The translations under genes and the position numbers were made by a program. This document shows, in pieces, positions 41,018 through 50,340 of a stretch of DNA of 64,000 bases. The notes below the pieces were generated by a model. That model had not been told where the DNA came from. It saw nothing but the letters and a program-made list of their open reading frames with translations, and did not search any database. Origin of the DNA: Anaerolineales bacterium (GTDB lineage Bacteria; Chloroflexota; Anaerolineae; Anaerolineales; Villigracilaceae); NCBI GenBank assembly GCA_017985935.1, contig JAGNWT010000010.1, forward strand, positions 1 to 64,000, read 5' to 3'. The first letter of the stretch is position 1, and each line of letters opens with the position of its first letter.

Positions 41018-42126
41018 TCACAAAAAAACGCATCCTGGTTAGCGGAGCGTTACAAAGCGCAGAGTTCCGGCCTTTTGTCCATAGGCTGGCATCGCGCTTT
41101 GATCTGCATTGCTGGGTGACCATCACCCCCACTGGAGTGGAGATCGAGATCCTGGGACACGCCTCCAAAGTGGAAGAATTTCTCAACAGCCTGAACATTG
41201 AAGCGCCCGCCAAGTCAGCGATCGAATATTTGAGCGTAAGCGACCTCCCCGCCAATACCACCCGCGAAAGTTTTCAGCAACATTTTTACCCGGCATCAGA
41301 AAGCGGTTACCACCAAAACTCCATGGCTTTATGTGCCGACTGTGAACGGGAATTATTCGACCCGGAGAACAGACGTTACCTGTATCCCTTCATCAATTGC
41401 AAAAACTGTGGACCGCTCATTCCCCTTTCAACTCAAAATGATCTTCAAATGTGCAAAACATGCCGCAGCGAGTACGAAGACCCACACGGACGAAGATATC
41501 ACATCAAGTCTACGAGCTGCCCGGAATGTGGACCCTTTGCCCAGCTTCGGTATAAATCAAACATCACCTCATCCATTTCAAACATCGACCTGCGTCACTC
41601 GGCGATCATGAAGGCGCGCAAACTTTTGCACGAAGGGCGGATCTTAGCTCTAAAGGACTCCAGCGGATTCCAACTCGTTTGTGACGCCATCAATGAGAAA
41701 GCTGTGAAAGAATTACGAGCCAGAAAAGGCGGCTCTGAAACACCCTTCGCGTTGATGTTTGCAGGCTTAAGCGCGATCCAAAGTTTGTGCGAAGTGGATG
41801 AGCAGCAACGTGCCTACCTCAACTCGCCAGACAAGCCAGCCATCCCTGCGCGGATTCGCCCAAACAACAAGATCGCCCAGACGGTTGCTCCCAATATGGA
41901 AACGCTCAACGTGATGCTTCCGCATTCTCCGCTGCATCACTTATTGTTGTGCCAGACCGATCAAACTCTAGCCAAGAACCCGTCTCCTCCCATTCTGGCA
42001 GTGGTCAACGCCAACATGCTCGGGGAGTCGGCCATCCTCTACAATGATGACGCTCTGGAAAAACTTGAACTGCTCGCCGACGCATTCCTTTTACACAATC
42101 AGGAATTTTTTGATCACCAAGGATAA
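41014..42126 (+). CDS. truncated HypF-like protein (acylphosphatase, zinc-finger and YrdC parts only)
   Basis: The 370-residue protein matches the N-terminal half of HypF (normally 750-800). An acylphosphatase-like domain (1-90) has EFRPFVHRLA but lost the VQGVG loop (LVSGALQSAEF). Two zinc fingers follow: CADC...CKNCGP and CKTC...CPECGP. A YrdC-like domain (about 200-355) has LKDSSGFQLVCDA and LPHSPLHHLLL. The frame stops after LADAFLLHNQEFF, exactly where the Kae1-like carbamoyltransferase domain would start. No hydrogenase or other hyp gene is in the window. It may be a degraded HypF or a stand-alone carbamoyl-adenylate enzyme. Confidence 0.8.
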   Translation: MITKKRILVSGALQSAEFRPFVHRLASRFDLHCWVTITPTGVEIEILGHASKVEEFLNSLNIEAPAKSAIEYLSVSDLPANTTRESFQQHFYPASESGYHQNSMALCADCERELFDPENRRYLYPFINCKNCGPLIPLSTQNDLQMCKTCRSEYEDPHGRRYHIKSTSCPECGPFAQLRYKSNITSSISNIDLRHSAIMKARKLLHEGRILALKDSSGFQLVCDAINEKAVKELRARKGGSETPFALMFAGLSAIQSLCEVDEQQRAYLNSPDKPAIPARIRPNNKIAQTVAPNMETLNVMLPHSPLHHLLLCQTDQTLAKNPSPPILAVVNANMLGESAILYNDDALEKLELLADAFLLHNQEFFDHQG

Positions 42127-42146
42127 GCTCCCACATTAGTAATTTC

Positions 42147-42177
42147 AAAACGTCTGATCGAGATCAGACGTTTTTTT
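42147..42177 (+). terminator. intrinsic terminator
   Basis: AAAACGTCTGATC (42147-42159) and GATCAGACGTTTT (42162-42174) around a tight GA turn, followed by more T. It closes the HypF-like unit. Confidence 0.88.
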
Positions 42178-42327
42178 ATGAAAACTCCGCAGACGAGTGC
42201 AACGAAACCTTTACGAAGCCGTCTCCGCAGTAGGTGTAGACTCTTTCACAGTGCAAAAAATATCACTCGAAATAGAATCCGATGGCGGGTAGAAAGAACG
42301 CTTTTTCTTGCAGAAGGAATAAACCGA

Positions 42328-43392
42328 ATGGCTGTCAAATCTACAAAGGCGAAGAAACCCCGAAAACAGGAATCTCCAGATGAACCGGTCTGGACGTACC
42401 GCGGTTATCAACTAAAGAGCGGAGAATTTGTAACCGCGATGGTTCATTTTTTTCGCGCAGAGATCCAGCGCGCGAACGTTTGGCGGCAAAGGCTCGACGC
42501 CACCACGAACTGGGCAGTGGTCGCCACAGGCGCGACCCTTTCAGTTGCTTTTGGTCAGTCCACAGTGCATCATGCGGTTATCATCCTGAATACTTTGCTG
42601 GTGTTATGGTTTCTTTTCATTGAGGCGAGGCGCTACCGATATTACGAACTTTGGAGTTATCGTGTGCGGTTGATGGAAACGGATTTTTACGCGGCCATGC
42701 TGGTGCCGCCTTTTCACCCTTCGCCTGAGTGGGCGGAAAATCTTGCAGAGAATTTACTCACCCCGAGTTTTCCGATCTCCATGCAGGAAGCATTCGGCAG
42801 GCGGCTGCGAAGAAATTATTTGTGGATGTTCCTGATCCTTGGCGCGGCCTGGGTTGGCAAGTTGTGGTTGTTTCCGCAGGCACCTGCCAGTATGACAGAA
42901 TTCATTGCTCGCGCAGAGGTTGGGCATATTTCCGGTCGGGTCGTTTTCGTGTTTGCTGCGATCTTTTATTCCATACTTTTTTTGATCGCGCTTGCCACCA
43001 TCAATATGACCCGCGCCACAGGCGAAGTGCTTCCAAGATTTGGAGATGAGTCTGCGCCTGCCACCCAAACCGGGGAACAAAGACCCACCGGACTACGGGC
43101 AATGCTTGTGCCGCGCCGCCGCCGCAGACAACTGCTGGCGTTCATCATTACCGATAAAACTGACTCTGTTTCGAACAGAATTCTCACCGACCTGAAACGC
43201 GGCGTGACATCCATGCAGGGCAAGGGCATGTACACGGGCAAAGACCGATCCATTTTGATGTGCGCCTTGACCATTACCGAAGTCCACAACCTGAAGGCCG
43301 CGGTGGCAAAGGAAGACCCCAAAGCAGTGGTGATCGTTTCGCCCGCGCAGGAGATTCTCGGAGGCGGTTTCGCTCCCCTTGAAGAGAAATGA
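42328..43392 (+). CDS. DUF2270 membrane protein with C-terminal DUF2179-like domain
   Basis: The 354-residue protein begins with a basic tail (AVKSTKAKKPRKQ). Residues about 35-230 are DUF2270: FVTAMVHFFRAEIQRANVWRQRLD, two membrane helices near AVVATGATLSVAF and LNTLLVLWFLFIEARRYRYYELW, then further helices near 165-240. The last about 85 residues (LLAFIITDKTDSVSNRILTDL, GRGV-like GVTSMQGKGMYTG) match DUF2179, the nucleotide-binding-like tail of YitT proteins. The fusion suggests ligand-regulated membrane function. The ATG at 42328 follows AAGGA; a longer frame to 42178 starts inside the terminator. Confidence 0.75.
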   Translation: MAVKSTKAKKPRKQESPDEPVWTYRGYQLKSGEFVTAMVHFFRAEIQRANVWRQRLDATTNWAVVATGATLSVAFGQSTVHHAVIILNTLLVLWFLFIEARRYRYYELWSYRVRLMETDFYAAMLVPPFHPSPEWAENLAENLLTPSFPISMQEAFGRRLRRNYLWMFLILGAAWVGKLWLFPQAPASMTEFIARAEVGHISGRVVFVFAAIFYSILFLIALATINMTRATGEVLPRFGDESAPATQTGEQRPTGLRAMLVPRRRRRQLLAFIITDKTDSVSNRILTDLKRGVTSMQGKGMYTGKDRSILMCALTITEVHNLKAAVAKEDPKAVVIVSPAQEILGGGFAPLEEK

Positions 43393-44556
43393 TCAGCCGA
43401 GAAGTTTTTCGTACACCTTGCCCAATTTTTTCTGAGACTCGTGCCAGGTGAATTTGGTCAGCGCGCGCTCAGATGCAGACTGAGCCAACCGCTTCGAAAG
43501 ATCCAGGTCATCCAACAGGTGAATTGCCTGCCGCGCAAGATCGTCGGGGTCGCTCGGAGAGAACAGGAGCGCATCCATATCCTCGCGCACAAGCTCACGG
43601 ACGATGGGCATGTTCGATGCCAATAACGGACGTCCCGCCGCCATGTACTCGAGTACTTTGATGGGGCAAGCGCCCTGGGTAACGTTGCGGTCGTTCAGCC
43701 CAAGCGGAGCGACACAAATATCTGCTTCAGCAATGAGCGCGGGAATTTCATGATGTGGAATGGCAGGCAGGATGAACACGCTTCCTTCCACGCCCAGTTT
43801 GCGGATCTGTTTCGAGAGCAGTTTCCTCTGCCGTGAACGTCCGCGCCCAACAATGCGGAGTTGAATGGGATGACGCTCAAGTATCTTTGGCAGGGCACGA
43901 ATGACAATGTCCAATCCCTGCCAATCGGCGAGGGTGCCGATATACAACAAAACGGGAACCCGTCCTTCGCGCGCAGGCAGTGGCGATGGGGAAAAATCTG
44001 AAGGGCTGACCCCGTTCGGGATGACAGTGACCAGCTTTCGGTTAAGTCCGAGCGAGGCAATGTAGTCGCGAGTCACGTTGGATGGGCAGATGATGGCGTC
44101 GCTCAAGTGCAGGGTGGCGATCTCCTGCTCCTTGATCTTGGCGACCAGATCGGAATCCAAGCCGGGGTAGTGATACTTGAGCTCAATGGAGGGAAGCCCG
44201 TTCACCTCGAAAAGTGTTTTGTATCCAAGGGATTTTTTGTTCTGCGCAATGTGAAGCCCATCCCAGACATTTCGATAATGCACCACATCATAGTTTGGGT
44301 TGAGGGAGAGATGCGAAAGAACGGAACGCCCAAAATGAGTTGCGCGGGCGAGGAAATTCTGCGAAAGGTCCTGGGTGATGCGTGTGACCTGCGCACCCTC
44401 GATCACATCCTCGGCGGGTAGAAGTCCGTCATTTGGAGTGATGAGGTGAACACCATAATTCCTATTGACCAGCCCGCGAATGTTGTGCAAAATATGTGTG
44501 GACGCACCCTTCGGGCTTGGTACAATATCGAAGGCTGTATAAAGAATTTTTTTCAT
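43393..44556 (-). CDS. glycosyltransferase family 4-like
   Basis: The 387-residue GT-B enzyme has an N-terminal acceptor domain with IVPSPKGASTHILHNIRGL. The nucleotide-sugar domain has LLYIGTLADWQGLDIVIRAL, RIVGRGRSRQRKLL, and the EX7E region CPIKVLEYMAAGRPLLASNM. It transfers a sugar from an activated donor, probably in exopolysaccharide or glycolipid synthesis. It is convergent with and directly abuts the DUF2270 gene. Its ATG lies 7 nt after a TATAAT box (44564-44569) with no ribosome site, so it is likely leaderless. Confidence 0.9.
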   Translation of the reverse strand: MKKILYTAFDIVPSPKGASTHILHNIRGLVNRNYGVHLITPNDGLLPAEDVIEGAQVTRITQDLSQNFLARATHFGRSVLSHLSLNPNYDVVHYRNVWDGLHIAQNKKSLGYKTLFEVNGLPSIELKYHYPGLDSDLVAKIKEQEIATLHLSDAIICPSNVTRDYIASLGLNRKLVTVIPNGVSPSDFSPSPLPAREGRVPVLLYIGTLADWQGLDIVIRALPKILERHPIQLRIVGRGRSRQRKLLSKQIRKLGVEGSVFILPAIPHHEIPALIAEADICVAPLGLNDRNVTQGACPIKVLEYMAAGRPLLASNMPIVRELVREDMDALLFSPSDPDDLARQAIHLLDDLDLSKRLAQSASERALTKFTWHESQKKLGKVYEKLLG

Positions 44557-44563
44557 TGCTGAG

Positions 44564-44569
44564 ATTATA
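44564..44569 (-). promoter_or_regulatory. -10 box, leaderless glycosyltransferase gene
   Basis: TATAAT on the minus strand, CTCAGCA, then the ATG at 44556. It lies in a divergent spacer of only 31 nt. Confidence 0.5.
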
Positions 44570-44587
44570 AGTCACGCGGAGGAATGT

Positions 44588-45529
44588 ATGCCAGTTTTAT
44601 GTGTGGTCGGCGGAATTGGGATCGTGATGCTGTCGCTGTTCTTTTATCTCTTGAACACCGCCCGCAAGAAGACCGCTCCCGCCCCCGCGGCAGGCAGAAA
44701 GAACTACACACCCGTTTATGTGTCGATAGCCGACAAGCCCGATTCGATCATGCGCGGCATGGATAACTTCGTTCGCAAGGTGCAAACCACCGAAACCGCA
44801 GGCGATAAGTGGCGTTGGATCCCCATGTTCATTTTCCTCGCGGGCGTGGGGCTTTCTGGAATAGACCTGCTACTTTTATTGTTCGGATATTTCTCCATCA
44901 TCTTCACGGGCGGCGGCGTGGCGTTATGGATCGCCTCCTTTGTGATGGCGCGCAGTCTGCGCAAGAGCGACTCGGCGGATTTTTCTCCGCGTTACAACGG
45001 CACGAAACAAATCCTGCACACGCTCCGCGACGACCTGAAACCCGGAGCAACCTTTCTCGGTCACCTCGACCTGACAGGCGCCATGCTCAAGACCAAGGTG
45101 GCACGTGAAGCCAAAGACACGCAAGACCGCACCACGCAATACTTCCGTGATGAGTGGTTGGCGTTGAAAGCCAAACTATACGACGGCAATGTGCTGCGCG
45201 TTTCCGCCATTCAAAAATCCAAGAACCGAAAATCCTACTGGAAGCGCAGCCGCATCAGCGGTAAATCAAAATTGAAGCCGGAAAAATTCAAAGGCACAGA
45301 GCATGACATCAAAGTGCGCATCGTGGTCAACCCAGAAGCATACGACATCGTGCCGAACGCCAATTTCAGGCAAGGTGCAAGCATCGGAAAGTACACCATA
45401 TCCCAACTCAGCACCGAAGGCGGCATGATCAATGTTGTCGCCAACTCGCAAGCAGAGGAAGTGGAGCAGGAACACATCCTCAGTTTTTTGAAATCCACCT
45501 ATTCACTCTTACAACGGAAGGCTGCATAA
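44588..45529 (+). CDS. membrane protein of unknown function
   Basis: The 313-residue protein has an N-terminal helix (VVGGIGIVMLSLFFYLL), then two central helices (IPMFIFLAGVGLSGIDLLLLLFG and FTGGGVALWIASFVM) and a hydrophilic C-terminal half of about 185 residues containing GATFLGHLDLTGAML and VRIVVNPEAYD. I recognise no family. It ends directly at the start of the beta-propeller gene (stop and ATG are adjacent), so the two form a pair. GGAGG precedes the start. Confidence 0.7.
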   Translation: MPVLCVVGGIGIVMLSLFFYLLNTARKKTAPAPAAGRKNYTPVYVSIADKPDSIMRGMDNFVRKVQTTETAGDKWRWIPMFIFLAGVGLSGIDLLLLLFGYFSIIFTGGGVALWIASFVMARSLRKSDSADFSPRYNGTKQILHTLRDDLKPGATFLGHLDLTGAMLKTKVAREAKDTQDRTTQYFRDEWLALKAKLYDGNVLRVSAIQKSKNRKSYWKRSRISGKSKLKPEKFKGTEHDIKVRIVVNPEAYDIVPNANFRQGASIGKYTISQLSTEGGMINVVANSQAEEVEQEHILSFLKSTYSLLQRKAA

Positions 45530-47089
45530 ATGAGTCGCAAAATCATTCCCTTTATTGTCGCGTTCGTCCTCGCCTGCATGGTCATGGTCGTGGCGGGCAT
45601 CTTCTCTTTCAGCGGGTTGGCGACCGCCGAAAAATTTGGCAGTGACGTGGCATGGGTCAAACCCTACAACACCGCAGAAAGCATGAAGGTCATAGACCTG
45701 ACAGGCGACGGGCAGGACGAGCTATTTATTCAGAACACAACAGATGTCACCGTGTACGATGGCGGCGGAAACATCATCCAAAATTTTGCCTACTCTGCGC
45801 CCAAGACCACACTTGGCGATGTGGACGGCGACAGCGTGGAAGACATCATCGTCTTTCACATCGGCACGGGCGCGGCGGTGGATACCATCATCAAGGGACA
45901 GCAATCCACGCTGACAGAGGCTCTTCCCCTCGGACAGCCCTCACGCGTGATCCTTTTGCGCTTCTCTTCTGGACCTGAAATTGTGCTGGGCGATTCCAGC
46001 GGCAGTCTCCTCGCCTTGAGCACCAACGGTCAGACCGCCTGGGAAAATGATTTTGCCAGCGAAGAGATCCGCGGCATGGACGATGCCAAGATTGGCGGGC
46101 AGGCTTACCTCGCGGTGGCTTCTCACGATGGCACGGTCGCCGTACTGGACTCACAAGGCAAAGCGGTGTGGCAGATTCAGCAGGAACAACTGCGCCGCAT
46201 GCGCGCCTTCGACCTGAACGCAGACGGCAACAGCGAAGTCATCACAGGCGGCGAGTTTGGAGCGTTCTTTATTTACAGCGCAGCGGACGGAAGCGTGCTC
46301 TTCAAGCAGTCACTGGGGCAGGCGGTGAGCGAAGTGCGCGAAGTGGAATTGAACGGCGACCCCGCCTCACGCGAGATCATCGTCGGCGGCAAAGATGGCG
46401 GTGTGTGGGCATTCTCCTTTAACGGCACTACAGCCACCCAACTGTGGACAGGCTCACTCTCGGACAAAGTGACCGAGATCTCAGGCATTGACATTGACGA
46501 GGACGGCAAGCAGGAAGCCGTGCTGGGCGATGAAGCGGGCAATGTGGCAGTTTTCACCGAAAGCGGCTCGCGCAACAATCTGCCCAAGCATTCAAGCGGC
46601 ATCACCCGCATCGACGTGGGTAAACTCAACGGCGAGCGATATGTGGTCGTTGCTGATGGCAGCGAAGTGCAGACCAACAAGGTCAACTTCAGTTCCATCC
46701 CCGGCTTCCAGTTCACGCCGTTGATCGTCGGGCTGATCGTCTCGATCGTCTTCATGGTCATCGCGGGCATCCTGGCTTCCATCCCTGCCAAACCCGAGAT
46801 GAAATTATCCCTGAAAGACAAGAGCGCTGAGTCTCTGACCGCTGAGCGCCGCATGCTGAAGGAGTCCATTGCCGACGTGGAACGTTTGCGCAAATCTGGC
46901 GAAGTGACAGGCGACGCCTACCTTGCGCGGCTCAAGCGCTTGCGCGGCGATCTCGCTGAGAACGAGGCAGCCTTCAAGTCCGCGGGGCATCCGGTCAAGG
47001 TAGAGACATTCCAATGTCCGCATTGCGGCGGCACCCTGGAACTCGGCATGGATAAATGCGAATACTGTGGACAGGTGATCCTCTCGTAA
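45530..47089 (+). CDS. membrane-anchored beta-propeller protein with zinc ribbon
   Basis: The 519-residue protein has an N-terminal helix (VAFVLACMVMVVAGIFSFSG), then seven or so FG-GAP/PQQ-like blades (KVIDLTGDGQDELFIQN, LGDVDGDSVEDIIVF, FDLNADGNSEVITGGEFG, IDIDEDGKQEAVLGDEAG) with calcium-type D-x-D-x-D/N loops. A second helix is near 400 (PLIVGLIVSIVFMVIAGIL), then a coiled coil, and a C-terminal zinc ribbon CPHCGGTLELGMDKCEYCGQ. The propeller should be outside and the ribbon in the cytoplasm. It probably senses or organises something across the membrane with the upstream protein. Confidence 0.75.
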   Translation: MSRKIIPFIVAFVLACMVMVVAGIFSFSGLATAEKFGSDVAWVKPYNTAESMKVIDLTGDGQDELFIQNTTDVTVYDGGGNIIQNFAYSAPKTTLGDVDGDSVEDIIVFHIGTGAAVDTIIKGQQSTLTEALPLGQPSRVILLRFSSGPEIVLGDSSGSLLALSTNGQTAWENDFASEEIRGMDDAKIGGQAYLAVASHDGTVAVLDSQGKAVWQIQQEQLRRMRAFDLNADGNSEVITGGEFGAFFIYSAADGSVLFKQSLGQAVSEVREVELNGDPASREIIVGGKDGGVWAFSFNGTTATQLWTGSLSDKVTEISGIDIDEDGKQEAVLGDEAGNVAVFTESGSRNNLPKHSSGITRIDVGKLNGERYVVVADGSEVQTNKVNFSSIPGFQFTPLIVGLIVSIVFMVIAGILASIPAKPEMKLSLKDKSAESLTAERRMLKESIADVERLRKSGEVTGDAYLARLKRLRGDLAENEAAFKSAGHPVKVETFQCPHCGGTLELGMDKCEYCGQVILS

Positions 47090-47116
47090 AGGACTGTCAG
47101 TCATCCGTTAAGAAAG

Positions 47117-47157
47117 AAGCGCTTCTGTTCGTCATCCCGCAGGAGCGCTTTTATTTT
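47117..47157 (+). terminator. probable intrinsic terminator
   Basis: AAGCGCTTCTG (47117-47127) pairs, with one wobble, with CAGGAGCGCTT (47140-47150), followed by TTATTTT. Confidence 0.7.
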
Positions 47158-47224
47158 CCATACAAAGATGTAAACCTTTCGCTCGATTTCCAAGTTAAAA
47201 TTATCCGCACACGGAGACCTGCCC

Positions 47225-48394
47225 ATGAACAATCCAACCGAGACCATCGAACTCAGCATCGTCCTGCCCTGTTTGAACGAAGAGCGGACAGTCGGCGTGT
47301 GCGTGTCGAAAGCGGTGAATTTTCTCAAACAGTACGGGGTCAGCGGCGAGGTGATCCTTGCCGACAATGGAAGTACAGACGGTTCGGTGGAGATCGCAAG
47401 CAAGGCTGGCGCGGTCATTACGCATGTCGAGCAAAAGGGATATGGCATGGCGCTGCGCGGCGGATTCGCATCTGCGCGCGGGAAGTACATCATCATGGCT
47501 GATTCGGATGACAGCTACGATCTTGAAAACTTGATGCCGTTCGTTGAAAAATTACGTAAAGGGTACGACCTGGTGATGGGCAACCGCTTCAAGGGCGGCA
47601 TCAAAAAGGGAGCGATGCCCTGGCATCACCGATACATCGGCAACCCTGTGCTCTCCTTTTTGGGCAAACTTTTTTTCAAAACCCCGGCGAACGATTTTCA
47701 CTGCGGCTTGCGCGGCTTCACCAAAGATGCCATTGAAAAAATGAACCTGCAAACCACAGGCATGGAACTGGCAAGTGAGATCGTCATCAAGTCTTCGATC
47801 ATGGGGATGAAGACCTGCGAAGTGCCGACCACCCTCTCTCCCGACGGCAGAGACCGCCCGCCCCACCTGCGCAGCTTCCGTGATGGGTGGAGGCATCTGC
47901 GCTTTTTGCTGATCTACAGCCCGACCTGGTTGTTCCTTTACCCGGGGCTGGCATTGTTCGCGCTCGGTGGAATCATCAGCACGATCCTCTTCCTCGGTCC
48001 GATCCAGATCGGGTATCGGCTGATCGACTTCCACAGTTTTATTGTGACCGGCACAGCGATGATCCTCGCCATCAATATGATCTCCTTTGCGGTGATCACA
48101 CGCGTCTACGCCTATTATTCGGGCTTGCTCCCGACACAGCCTGAGTTCTTTCCGCTCTTCAAATTTTTCAACCTCGAAAAGGGGCTGGGACTTGGCTTTC
48201 TCTTGTTTATGATCGGGCTTGCCACGGTGGTCAGCGCAACGATCCTCTCGCCTGACTTCAACGCCATCGGCTTCGACAAAAGCATCCGCTGGGTCTTTGG
48301 CGGCAGTCTCGCCATGATCATCGGCGGGCAGACCATCTTGACCAGCTTTGTGTTGAGTACGCTTGGGATCAACCTTAGTGCACAACACCGATAG
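47225..48394 (+). CDS. family 2 glycosyltransferase with membrane tail
   Basis: A 389-residue GT-A enzyme of the dolichyl/undecaprenyl-phosphate sugar synthase type. The catalytic part has LSIVLPCLNEERTVGVCV, ADNGSTDGS, MADSDDSYD (the DXD-like metal site) and ANDFHCGLRGFTKDA. The C-terminal about 150 residues hold four membrane helices. It probably makes a lipid-linked sugar that serves as donor for a GT-C enzyme such as the next gene product. GGAGA precedes the ATG. Confidence 0.92.
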   Translation: MNNPTETIELSIVLPCLNEERTVGVCVSKAVNFLKQYGVSGEVILADNGSTDGSVEIASKAGAVITHVEQKGYGMALRGGFASARGKYIIMADSDDSYDLENLMPFVEKLRKGYDLVMGNRFKGGIKKGAMPWHHRYIGNPVLSFLGKLFFKTPANDFHCGLRGFTKDAIEKMNLQTTGMELASEIVIKSSIMGMKTCEVPTTLSPDGRDRPPHLRSFRDGWRHLRFLLIYSPTWLFLYPGLALFALGGIISTILFLGPIQIGYRLIDFHSFIVTGTAMILAINMISFAVITRVYAYYSGLLPTQPEFFPLFKFFNLEKGLGLGFLLFMIGLATVVSATILSPDFNAIGFDKSIRWVFGGSLAMIIGGQTILTSFVLSTLGINLSAQHR

Positions 48395-48432
48395 TGGACA
48401 GACAACCCCAAAGTTACAACGAAAGGATTCAA

Positions 48433-50265
48433 ATGGGAGAATCTAAAAGTCCCTTTGGCCGCTTCAAGGTGGATGCTCCTACTATCATCCTTGGCGTTCT
48501 ACTCCTCGTTTTTATTTATTCTGCCGCTTTTTTTGCCCTAAAGCTCAGGCAAGGTATCATCCCCGATGAGCCTGAGCATTTCATTCTCTCAAAACATTTT
48601 GCAACTTCATGGGGGATTCCGGCGGATGCGCCGGCAACGTATGCATTTGGTCCTGTCGTGCAACGTCCCATGGCTTTTTATTGGATCAACGGCAGGGCGC
48701 TTAATCTGCTTGAAATCTTTTCACCGAACCCAAGCGAAAGAGAAATGCTGGTCTCGCTCCGCCTCATGGGTGTATTTTATTCCGCTCTGGCGGTCTTCTA
48801 TTGTTACTTTCTTGCAGGTGAGATTCTAAAAAGCAAGTGGTGGCAATTGCTTGCGGTCTTTATGTTGACCAACACTCTGATGTTCGTTTTTCTCTCGGGG
48901 GGAGTCAATTACGATAACCTGTCGAACCTGTGCGCTTTTGCCGGCATCTATTATCTGGTTAGCGTGCTGAAGAGTAAGCCGTTCTACCTCAATAGCCTGG
49001 CGTGGATGACATGGATCGGACTCGGCACATTATCCAAGATCACAATTCTTCCGCTAGCCGCCATCATGGCAGCGATCTGGATCTTTTATATCGCAAAGAA
49101 GCGTACTCAAATCAATCTCCAGATTCGGCCAAATTTTTCGACCGGGCTGCTCACAGCGCTGTTCGTTATTGTTACGGTCATCAACTTTTCAACCTATGGC
49201 ATCAGTCTTCTAAAGAACAGGGCAATATTTCCCGAATGCCGCCAAATTCTTACGGAAGAGCAATGCACGAATGGTGTGACGGCCCAAAGGAGTAGTAAGG
49301 AGAATCTCCCCGAGAAGCTCACTCTCTTATCTGTCATCCGTGACGGATACCCGGATCCAATTGAGTGGTTTCTGGATTTTTGGATCGCAAGAATTTCAGT
49401 GATGAATTATGGGATTTTTGGACATCTGTATTACTTCCCTGACATCACGATCACTTTTTTTCGCCTCTTCTTTATTTTGATGCTGGTAATTGCGATCAGA
49501 TATTGGGAAAAGCCGGATATCGCTCTTGGCAGTTTGCTGACTCTGACTGTTTTTTATACCTTGGTCCTACTGCAAACCAATTACCAGGCAGAGCTTATCA
49601 GCGGCTTCAAACACATAGCCATTCAGGGCAGGTATATTTTCCCAGTGATCGGAATCATATATATATTGATGGTCCACTATCTGTCCCAACCGCCAAATAC
49701 ATTTGCCAGACGTTCGATCATCTACTTTGTGCTAATTTTGTTTCTTTGGAGCAGTTGGGTGAGTCCGCTATCCGCTTCGTTCCTAAAACGAACCGAGATC
49801 ACCGCCTACCCGGCCGCTTTAATCCCACCGGAAAGATCGATCGCTGAATTGCAAACTGGAATTAGAATTACCCAAAGTTTTACATCCCAATGTCATGGAA
49901 CCGTTGATAAGTTTTACTTGAAACTCACCACCCCTGATCAGGAAAATTCTCCGAGCCTCACGCTCGAGGTCTTTGATGTTCAAAACAAAGAAAAGATCGC
50001 AGAGCAGACCATTTCTGGAAATGCCGTCACGAACGATGGCTGGAGTGAATTTTCGATCGATCCGTTAAACAACTCACTGGGTAATAATTATCAAATTTCG
50101 ATCACCTCACCCAATACCACCCCTGAAGACGCAGCGACACTCTGGGGCAGTCAGGCGGACAGTTATTTACAAGGTCAGTCTGCCATCAATGACGAACCGA
50201 TCGGCAGCGATATCAGTTTTGCATATCAATGTACTCAGCCTGCCTTCTCAGACTGGTTTGAATAG
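48433..50265 (+). CDS. polytopic GT-C-like (DUF2142-type) membrane protein
   Basis: The 610-residue protein has about eleven membrane helices. The first periplasmic loop carries IPDEPEHFILSKHF, the acidic DE motif of GT-C and DUF2142 proteins. The C-terminal about 150 residues are a soluble beta domain (SLTLEVFDVQNKEKIAEQTI). It likely transfers a sugar from a polyprenyl-phosphate donor made by the preceding gene product. The ATG at 48433 has GAAAGGA 7 nt upstream; the frame is open to 48394. Confidence 0.75.
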   Translation: MGESKSPFGRFKVDAPTIILGVLLLVFIYSAAFFALKLRQGIIPDEPEHFILSKHFATSWGIPADAPATYAFGPVVQRPMAFYWINGRALNLLEIFSPNPSEREMLVSLRLMGVFYSALAVFYCYFLAGEILKSKWWQLLAVFMLTNTLMFVFLSGGVNYDNLSNLCAFAGIYYLVSVLKSKPFYLNSLAWMTWIGLGTLSKITILPLAAIMAAIWIFYIAKKRTQINLQIRPNFSTGLLTALFVIVTVINFSTYGISLLKNRAIFPECRQILTEEQCTNGVTAQRSSKENLPEKLTLLSVIRDGYPDPIEWFLDFWIARISVMNYGIFGHLYYFPDITITFFRLFFILMLVIAIRYWEKPDIALGSLLTLTVFYTLVLLQTNYQAELISGFKHIAIQGRYIFPVIGIIYILMVHYLSQPPNTFARRSIIYFVLILFLWSSWVSPLSASFLKRTEITAYPAALIPPERSIAELQTGIRITQSFTSQCHGTVDKFYLKLTTPDQENSPSLTLEVFDVQNKEKIAEQTISGNAVTNDGWSEFSIDPLNNSLGNNYQISITSPNTTPEDAATLWGSQADSYLQGQSAINDEPIGSDISFAYQCTQPAFSDWFE

Positions 50266-50340
50266 TTCCAAAGCGATAAAGTAAAATCGATCTCGTTCAG
50301 GGGATAGGGAATCCCTGATAAATTATAAGGATGCAAAAAT

